From contig NZ_LT985361.1 of the NCBI RefSeq assembly GCF_900269665.1, positions 1,186,039 to 1,250,038 on the forward strand: a DNA stretch of 64,000 nucleotides, given 5' to 3'. Each line of letters begins with the position of its first letter. Positions within the stretch are counted from its first letter, which is position 1. A program made the translations under genes and the position numbers. Shown in pieces: positions 58,873 to 64,000 of the stretch. The DNA is from Nocardia suismassiliense (GTDB lineage Bacteria; Actinomycetota; Actinomycetes; Mycobacteriales; Mycobacteriaceae). The notes beneath the pieces are model-generated. The model had not been told where the DNA came from. It made no database searches and saw nothing but the letters and a program-made list of their open reading frames with translations.

Positions 58873-60123
58873 TGTCGCCAACAGCGAGCGAGTTCGCCCG
58901 AGTGCCGCACGTGCTTCGTCGGCCAGATCCACCATGCCGGATTTGATCGACGCCCGGATGGTCCGCTGGATCTGATGTGGCAGGCGATGTTGCTCGGCGG
59001 CCGCGATCGCCTCGGTGAAAGCTCCTACAGCACTGTGGCTTTCGCCGATTGCTGACAGTACCTCACCCGTAGTCACTCGTTCGATTATGTGCCACTGCGG
59101 GGCAGAAGGCGTTCCAACGGTGATGTTGACGAGTCGACCGGCTTCGACCACGCGACCGGTCCCCAGCAAGCCACGGAGCTCGATCTCGCGCAGCGTGAAC
59201 GGCTGGAATAGTAGGCCGCTGCCCGTATTTCGTTCCAGCAGGCTGCGATATTCGAACAAGGCGCGGTCGAATCGTTCGCAGTCGCCGAGTTCACCAGCGG
59301 CGCGGCACAGGAATGCCAGCGAAGTGCCTTGATCTGCTGGCGTGGTCGCGAGCGCGAGCGACTGCGTCAGCCGTGCCACGGCCGCGCCGACATGGTCCGC
59401 CTTACGCAACTCATTGCCGTGCATGCGGAGCGTATGCGCATAGAACGTCGAATCACCGAGTTGGGCAGCGATTTTCACTGCCTGACCAGTCCACCGGGCT
59501 GCGGATGACAGGCGTTCCTCGGGAAGGACCGTGCCGAGGGAGACGCCGAGCGCCACCCGTGCTTGGGCGAGCAGAATGAGACTGTCCCGCTCCATATTCC
59601 CTTCGGCCGCCCGAGCTTCCAGACGGGCGACGAGGGGCCAGAGTTCATTGACGGCTTCGACTGCGTGCCCGGCCTGTCGGGCGATCTCAGCAAGACGGAC
59701 CGTGCTATCGCCGAACTGAAGCATCGCGTGGAACTCCGCATCATCGATGTCGGTGACACCAAGTATGTGCGTGGGCAAGCCGAGACGTGCTGCGATGTGG
59801 CGACGTGAGGCCACGTCCGTGATGGTCCGGCGGCCGGTTTCGATCATCGACACGTACGACTTGTCGTAGCCGAGGAGATCGGCCATCGCGATTTGGTTCA
59901 GACCGTTGATGCGGCGATACGCCCGCAGGATCGTTGGCAGGTCGCGATTTGCTATCGCTGCCGCCGCGTCCGGAGCAGCCCACAGCCAGATGGCCGACAC
60001 GATAGGGGAGGCACGAACGACCGCGCTGCCTCCTGAGTTGTTCGCGGCGCAGGTTGGACACACATAATCACTTGCGTAGCGAGTGACGCTGACGCCGCAT
60101 GCCTGACACCTGCCGCCGTTCAC
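58858..60123 (-). CDS. Zinc-ribbon/HTH regulator with TPR-like C-terminal region
   Basis: A 421-residue protein. Residues 1-27 have paired cysteines (CQACG and CPTC), a likely zinc ribbon. Residues 60-115 are an XRE helix-turn-helix (LPTILRAYRRINGLNQIAMA, LLGYDKSYVSMIETGRR). Residues 130-421 are helical repeats of TPR type. Such regulators are widespread in actinobacterial accessory DNA. The protein's last residues may derive from read-through into the hipA remnant junction. The gene is nine bases downstream of the Nudix gene on the same strand and both are divergent from the oxygenase operon. Confidence 0.8.
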   Translation of the reverse strand: MNGGRCQACGVSVTRYASDYVCPTCAANNSGGSAVVRASPIVSAIWLWAAPDAAAAIANRDLPTILRAYRRINGLNQIAMADLLGYDKSYVSMIETGRRTITDVASRRHIAARLGLPTHILGVTDIDDAEFHAMLQFGDSTVRLAEIARQAGHAVEAVNELWPLVARLEARAAEGNMERDSLILLAQARVALGVSLGTVLPEERLSSAARWTGQAVKIAAQLGDSTFYAHTLRMHGNELRKADHVGAAVARLTQSLALATTPADQGTSLAFLCRAAGELGDCERFDRALFEYRSLLERNTGSGLLFQPFTLREIELRGLLGTGRVVEAGRLVNITVGTPSAPQWHIIERVTTGEVLSAIGESHSAVGAFTEAIAAAEQHRLPHQIQRTIRASIKSGMVDLADEARAALGRTRSLLATQHGP

Positions 60124-60132
60124 GGATATCTC

Positions 60133-60561
60133 CTAGACGTTCTCCGATGCCCGAAGCTGGGAAAACCATGTCATGATCGAACGCTTGTATCCGTCGGGCA
60201 TGTTCAGTCCCGCGATTTCGTCCTCACGGAACAACCCGACCTCTTTATGTTCATGGGACAAAACAGGTTCGGTGTCGGTGTCCGGGTAGCAGCCGTAGGT
60301 CACGATGAATACGTGGCGCTCGACCTGATTGATGTAGTAGATCCATGAGTCCAGAATCGGCCCCGTGGTCACCGGCCACTGCGTTTCCTCGCTGATCTCG
60401 CGGGCTACACACTCTTCGGGAGTTTCATCCGGCTCGACCCGCCCGCCCGGCAGCTCCCATTCGTCGCGTTCGTTTTTCAGCAGCAGCACGCGGCCGTCGC
60501 GGACTACAACACCCTTGATCGAAACCGAATACCTGTGCGGTACGTAATCGGATGCAGTCAT
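60133..60561 (-). CDS. Nudix hydrolase
   Basis: A 142-residue protein with a full Nudix box, GGRVEPDETPEECVAREISEE, that binds metal and cleaves nucleoside diphosphate-linked compounds. The start is ATG 60561. It is the first gene of a two-gene unit with the zinc-ribbon regulator. In the integrative element pSAM2 a Nudix protein, Pif, confers plasmid immunity; this gene's place in an island beside a tRNA makes a comparison worthwhile, but sequence alone does not support the same role. Confidence 0.87.
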   Translation of the reverse strand: MTASDYVPHRYSVSIKGVVVRDGRVLLLKNERDEWELPGGRVEPDETPEECVAREISEETQWPVTTGPILDSWIYYINQVERHVFIVTYGCYPDTDTEPVLSHEHKEVGLFREDEIAGLNMPDGYKRSIMTWFSQLRASENV

Positions 60562-60604
60562 ACCGTGACGCTAACACCGGAGATGGCGGACAGACCGCTG
60601 GTTA

Positions 60605-61405
60605 GTGGTTGACGATCTGTCAGTGGACGCACCAGCAACGCCAGCGCACCGTTATCCCATGTTGGTTGACTTGCAGCAGGATTGGGCAGCAGCGGTCGCG
60701 GCCAAGCTCGCCGCCGACGGCTTCGCCCCCATCGAAAGAATCAGCACCCGAACGCAATTCGTGACACTGGGTGCCTCATTGGGGTGCATCATCGCCCACC
60801 GTGACAGCGACAAGGATGGAGTGACGACCCTTCGAGATCGCGGTCCCCTCGCGTCGAAGGTTGGTTTCGAGGGGTTCGGCACCGGGCCTCTTCCCCCACA
60901 TACGGACCGCTCGGGCGTCACGGAACCGCCTGCCCTTCTCCTGGTGGTTTGTGAGCAGAAGAGCGTGACGGGCGGCTACTGCACCGCAGTAGACGGGCGC
61001 GCCGTCTACGCCGATTTGGCGGCCTGCGACCCTGACGTCCTGGATGCTCTAAGCCGCTCCCGCATAGCCCTTTTCGGCGGCGCAAGCGGTCATCTCGGCT
61101 CGATCTTCGAGCCTGCTCAGGGTGGACGGATACGGATTCGGTATCGCACCGATGGGCTGGTCAAGTACTCGCCGGACATCATGCGCTACCTGCCCGTGCT
61201 CGCCGCAGCGATCAAGCGGCACACGATCCTATTCGGCCTCGAGCCCGGCGAAGGCTACGTGTTGCACAACCATCGCTGGCTGCACGGCCGGACGGCCTTC
61301 ACCGGCGACCGTGTCATGTACCGGCTGAGCTTGAACCCGCACCCGGAATTCGCGATTCCGTCCGGCTTCATCCGGCCGGACTTACCGATGGCTGTGGCTG
61401 GATGA
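60605..61405 (+). CDS. TauD/TfdA-like Fe(II)/2-oxoglutarate oxygenase
   Basis: A 266-residue protein. The iron-binding H-x-D is in GPLPPHTDRSG near residue 100, the distal histidine in LHNHRWLHGRTAF near 225, and the 2-oxoglutarate arginine in YRLSLNPH a few residues later. These are all the ligands of the family. It would hydroxylate or otherwise oxidise a small molecule or a protein. GTG 60605 is the longest start; a later one is possible. It is first of three genes joined by ATGA overlaps, the other two encoding small unknown proteins, and divergent from the Nudix gene 43 bases away. Confidence 0.85.
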   Translation: MVDDLSVDAPATPAHRYPMLVDLQQDWAAAVAAKLAADGFAPIERISTRTQFVTLGASLGCIIAHRDSDKDGVTTLRDRGPLASKVGFEGFGTGPLPPHTDRSGVTEPPALLLVVCEQKSVTGGYCTAVDGRAVYADLAACDPDVLDALSRSRIALFGGASGHLGSIFEPAQGGRIRIRYRTDGLVKYSPDIMRYLPVLAAAIKRHTILFGLEPGEGYVLHNHRWLHGRTAFTGDRVMYRLSLNPHPEFAIPSGFIRPDLPMAVAG

Positions 61406-61644
61406 ACGTCGATTTCGACACCGTGCGGACGGCTGTCCGTTTCGAGAACGGCTCCGACGATCCGAACGCCTACCCGTACTACGACCACTGCGGTTTCGAC
61501 CCTGGACCGCTCACCGCCGAACAGGCGCACCAGCTCTCGCAAATCCACTTGCACAGCGATTCCGTGCAGTGCAGGCAAAAGCAAGCGGCCTTGGCGGCGC
61601 TGGAGAAGTCCGGGAAGCTACGACGGCCGGGAGCACGACAATGA
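61402..61644 (+). CDS. Small unknown protein, 80 residues
   Basis: Starts in an ATGA overlap with the oxygenase gene and ends in one with the next gene. It is hydrophilic. Two cysteines and several histidines are spaced as YYDHCGFDPGPLTAEQAHQL and HLHSDSVQCRQKQAAL, a pattern that could bind a metal and that I have seen in small proteins of actinobacterial accessory DNA. The C-terminus is basic. No family can be named. Strict coupling suggests it works with the oxygenase, as partner or substrate. Confidence 0.75.
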   Translation: MNVDFDTVRTAVRFENGSDDPNAYPYYDHCGFDPGPLTAEQAHQLSQIHLHSDSVQCRQKQAALAALEKSGKLRRPGARQ

Positions 61645-61919
61645 ACGGATTGTCTTGGCTGCCGTGGCGCGGCCAACTCGAATCGGCGGAGTTTGCCAAG
61701 GTCGAAGCGATTCTCAGAGAAGCCCGCCGCGCCGACGTCGAGACCATGACGCGCATCGCCGAGGAACTGAGGGCGGAAACCGAACGGCCCCGCCAGCAAG
61801 CAGAAATCGACGGCGTAATAGCCCGGTACAGAGCGACGCACCCGGAATCGTCCATACGCCTCGGGCGCGCCGCGGAACCGATATCCGAGGACAGAAACGA
61901 AGAGAAGGAAGGCGACTGA
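61641..61919 (+). CDS. Small unknown helical protein, 92 residues
   Basis: Its ATG overlaps the stop of the previous gene (ATGA). After MNGLSWLPWRGQ the protein is one long charged helix (EFAKVEAILREARRADVETM, RIAEELRAETERPRQQAEID) with heptad spacing, probably a coiled coil, and ends in an acidic EDRNEEKEGD tail. No family is recognised. It is the last gene of the oxygenase operon; no hairpin was seen after it. Confidence 0.72.
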   Translation: MNGLSWLPWRGQLESAEFAKVEAILREARRADVETMTRIAEELRAETERPRQQAEIDGVIARYRATHPESSIRLGRAAEPISEDRNEEKEGD

Positions 61920-62112
61920 CGACAGTTCGATCGGATACGAACAGATCGCCCCTTCGCGATGCCCCCGGTGGGGCGCTTCCATCAGTCGTCGTAGGCCAGC
62001 CTCTTCTTGCTGTGCAGCTGGTCATCAAAAATCATTTCGTCCTAGCGGGCCGCAGCGTAAGTGCTTACGTGGGCAGGCAACCATGCCGATGAGCAACTGC
62101 CACCAATCCAGT

Positions 62113-62153
62113 AGTATGCAGTTAGTTGGGTTATAGCCAACTATTTGCATACT
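62113..62153. promoter_or_regulatory. Imperfect inverted repeat upstream of abiEi
   Basis: Arms AGTATGCAGTTAGTTGG and its near-complement (two mismatches), with a seven-base centre, in an AT-rich stretch 18 bases before the abiEi start. AbiEi antitoxins repress their own promoters by binding inverted repeats, so this is a probable operator overlapping the promoter. Confidence 0.6.
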
Positions 62154-62171
62154 CTTAGGGAGGTGGCGCTG

Positions 62172-62822
62172 GTGGCTGAACATCGCGGCATCGTCCTGCC
62201 CAGTGAGCTCTGGCGGGCACCGCTGCGAACCCTGCGGCCGCAGGACTTGGCTGGCATCTACGCCCAACCGCGGCCCGAGGTCGCGCGGCTCGTCGATCGG
62301 GGCGTGTTGCACCGCGTTGCTCATGGCTACTACATCATCGTCCCGCTGGACTATGTCGGTCGGACCTGGCTGCCCGAACTCGAGCCAGCCGCCGCAGGTA
62401 TTGCCTCATCGATTTACGGGCCGGATCGCACCATTGTCATGGGAATCAGCGCAGCCCGCGTGCTGGGAGCCGTACCTCGTGCGCTGGCGACCGCGGTTGT
62501 CGCGGTTCCGGGTCAGCACCGGTCGATCGCGCTGACTGATCGTGCGGCGCAAGTCCGGTTCGTCCGCCGGGATACCGAAGCGCTGGACGCGGAGCGTGTC
62601 GAAACACCGCTGGGCCAGGTGCTGGTCACGACGCCGGAGCAGACAGTGCTCGATCTTGCCCGGCGTCCGGAACTGGGCAATGCCGAGATCGAGGTTCGTC
62701 CGGCGATCGAGACGCTTTATCACCGGAGTGATTTGGCGAGACTTGCACAGCTCGCAACAGACCAGCGGCGGGTTGCGGCGCTACGACGTGCGGAAAGTTG
62801 GGTGGGGCATGAGCATCGATGA
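62172..62822 (+). CDS. abiEi: AbiEi-type antitoxin/transcriptional regulator
   Basis: A 216-residue protein. The N-terminal winged helix (LRPQDLAGIYAQPRPEVARLVDR split after 20, then GVLHRVAHGYYIIVP) and the C-terminal domain with ASSIYGPDRTIVMGISAARV and TTPEQTVLDLARRPELG match the AbiEi family of type IV toxin-antitoxin systems. AbiEi represses its operon and counteracts the AbiEii nucleotidyltransferase. GTG 62172, with GGGAGG eight bases upstream, is chosen over TTG 62145 and GTG 62163. The toxin gene that follows is broken. Confidence 0.83.
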   Translation: MAEHRGIVLPSELWRAPLRTLRPQDLAGIYAQPRPEVARLVDRGVLHRVAHGYYIIVPLDYVGRTWLPELEPAAAGIASSIYGPDRTIVMGISAARVLGAVPRALATAVVAVPGQHRSIALTDRAAQVRFVRRDTEALDAERVETPLGQVLVTTPEQTVLDLARRPELGNAEIEVRPAIETLYHRSDLARLAQLATDQRRVAALRRAESWVGHEHR

Positions 62823-63359
62823 ACATGACAGGGTCGCAGCTCAATTCGGAGTTCCCCAGAGCAGATCGAACGCGACCATCTGATCTCCCACCTGCTGGCC
62901 GCGATCAGCCGAGGATTCGGCGAACAACTCACATTTATCGGTGGAACTGCTCTTGCCCGTACACATCTGACGAGCGGCAGGCTCAGCGAAGACATCGATC
63001 TGGTCGCGCTGGACAACCGATCGTCACTGGTATCCGAACTCGACGCCGCTTTGCCGCGATCGGTCGCACGAAGCTACGGTCGGTTGGAATGGGCACCGTC
63101 ATTGACGGATATCCCGGATACCGGATCCGCCCACCTTCGCGCCGCATCCGGCGTCTCCGTCAAGATCCAGCTGCTGTCAGCACGTGGCAGACCGGCATGG
63201 CCAACTGAACTCCGCGACCTCGAGCAGCGATACAGCGACGTGCCACCAGCCGAACTTCTCGTGCCCACATTGCCGGCTTTCGTTGCAGGGAAGACGGCAA
63301 CATGGCACGACCGGCGCGCTGTCCGTGGTTCGAGATGCCTGGGCGCGTATACGGAGTGA
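62809..63359 (+). pseudogene. abiEii: abiEii toxin, frameshifted and 3'-truncated
   Basis: AbiEii toxins are nucleotidyltransferases. An ATG at 62809, overlapping abiEi, starts MSIDEHDRVAAQFGVPQ, the usual N-terminus, but this frame stops at 62883. The family sequence resumes in another frame: ERDHLISHLLAAISRGF, then FIGGTALARTHL and GRLSEDIDLVAL, which hold the conserved GG and the DxD-like metal site. Inserting one base near 62859 (CCCCAGAGCAG) would restore a single frame. The 3' part ends at KTATWHDRRAV and then loses similarity, so roughly the last third is missing just before the tRNA gene. Confidence 0.75.
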
Positions 63360-63461
63360 GTGACAAGACTGACCAACGTGGCCGGGAAGCTGGACAGCGC
63401 ACCTACTGGTTTCGCTGCTGCATACCCAACCGGGTGCGGTAGTCGGGCCCCGTGGAGCTTG

Positions 63462-63534
63462 TGCCCTCGGCAGGATTCGAACCTGCGACACCCGCTTTAG
63501 GAGAGCGGTGCTCTATCCCCTGAGCTACGAGGGC
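63462..63534 (-). tRNA. tRNA-Arg (anticodon CCT)
   Basis: A 73-base sequence folds as a tRNA on the minus strand: acceptor stem GCCCTCG/CGAGGGC, D arm with AGCTCAGGGGATAGAGC, anticodon arm CCGCT-CTCCTAA-AGCGG giving CCT, and T arm CAGGTTCGAATCCTG. The discriminator base is A; CCA is not encoded. Its 3' end faces the accessory genes, the side at which islands usually insert. Confidence 0.95.
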
Positions 63535-63599
63535 TGGCGCGGTTTGCACCGGGACGTCGGGGAGTCTACCGGGTGGATGCGGCTAGGACCGAAACGGAT

Positions 63600-64000
63600 T
63601 CAGGGGGACTTGGTGCCGACGGCGATGATGTAGTCGGCCCAGGGGCCCCAGAGGGTTAGGGCGGGGTGGCTGAAGGCTAGGCGGAGGGCTGGGTTTACGC
63701 GGCGCATGTCGGGGTCGCGGAGGCGTTTGGTGAGGTAGGCGGCGAGGTGGGTGTAGACGTGGCGGCGGATGGAGTAGGTGGTGGCGTTGCTGAAGCCTGC
63801 GGCGGTCAGGGCGCGGCGGTAGTGGTGGAGGTCGAAGATGTCGGTTTTGGGTAGGGGGCTGGGGTGGTCGGTCAGGTTCATCTGTTGGCGCCGGCGCAGG
63901 ATTTCGGCTGTCTCTTCTACGCATCTGCGGCTGCCACAGAAAAGTAAGGTGGAGGTCTCATGTTGTTGTCTATCAGTGACACGAGTCGAGTTGATGGGGG
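63600..64000 (-). CDS. Possible SAM-dependent methyltransferase, C-terminal part (runs off window)
   Basis: The frame is open from the window edge to a stop at 63600, giving about 133 residues. The last 80 (FDLHHYRRALTAAGF, YSIRRHVYTHLAAYL, NPALRLAFSHP, then LWGPWADYIIAVGTKSP) resemble the C-terminal end of actinobacterial class I methyltransferases, which often close with ADY-I-A. Residues just before (LLFCGSRRCVEETAEILRRR) fit the same kind of protein. The SAM-binding motif would lie outside the window. Codons end in C almost everywhere, as in the hydrolase at 57518. The family call is tentative. Confidence 0.5.
   Translation of the reverse strand, partial: PINSTRVTDRQQHETSTLLFCGSRRCVEETAEILRRRQQMNLTDHPSPLPKTDIFDLHHYRRALTAAGFSNATTYSIRRHVYTHLAAYLTKRLRDPDMRRVNPALRLAFSHPALTLWGPWADYIIAVGTKSP

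Noticed and set aside
58859..58946. Continuation of hipA past 58872
   Set aside because: The residues after about 21 codons are the reverse of the neighbouring regulator's coding sequence and show no HipA similarity.
62819..63208. A 129-codon plus-strand ORF after abiEi
   Set aside because: It is in a third frame. The recognisable AbiEii sequence is in the other two, split by a frameshift, so this ORF is a by-product.

Overview
The window is high-GC actinobacterial DNA, almost certainly Nocardia or a close relative in the Mycobacteriales. The backbone from about 1 kb to 33 kb carries homologues, in largely the same order, of the Mycobacterium tuberculosis Rv0881-Rv0909 block: TrmH-type methyltransferase, DUF2537 protein, sepH, serC, citA, gltA, prrB/prrA, an accD3-like carboxyltransferase, an echA6-like protein, a metallo-beta-lactamase fold protein and an Rv0909-like small protein. 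This synteny is recalled from established knowledge and was not computed.

Layout. 0-16.5 kb: partial Eis-like acetyltransferase, rRNA/tRNA methyltransferase, cell-division protein SepH, SerC, a lipoprotein polysaccharide deacetylase, two citrate synthases bracketing pdxH and an MFS exporter, an FKBP isomerase, a YhgE-like lipoprotein, and the PrrAB two-component system. 16-24 kb: hemophore-related protein, propionyl/acetyl-CoA synthetase, and a four-gene conservon (cvnABCD type: kinase, Roadblock, DUF742, GTPase). The kinase tail is a large GLPQR minisatellite. 24-35 kb: acyl-CoA metabolism genes, then LigD flanked by two small Rv0909-like proteins, and a secreted lipase. 35-40 kb: an ECF-type transporter (fused S/ATPase protein plus EcfT), whose two genes are joined by three tiny ATGA-coupled ORFs on a 77-bp tandem repeat, then a Baeyer-Villiger-type monooxygenase. 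40-58 kb: mostly single-gene units: AraC, MarR, LysR and AfsR/SARP-like regulators, an adenylate cyclase, a metallophosphoesterase, a radical-copper (galactose) oxidase-like protein, a PLP decarboxylase, lipase, SDR and alpha/beta hydrolase.

58.4-63.5 kb looks like an accessory island ending at a tRNA-Arg(CCT) gene. It holds an intact hipB-like gene with only a stump of hipA, a zinc-ribbon/HTH/TPR-like regulator, a Nudix hydrolase, a divergent ATGA-coupled operon (Fe(II)/2-oxoglutarate oxygenase plus two small unknown proteins), and an abiE locus with an intact abiEi and a frameshifted, truncated abiEii. No integrase or replication gene was seen. The last 400 bases hold the 3' part of a possible methyltransferase gene.

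Many convergent gene pairs are separated by strong hairpins. One tRNA was found; no rRNA, CRISPR array or insertion sequence was recognised. All family assignments were made by eye from motifs and remembered homologues, with no database search.
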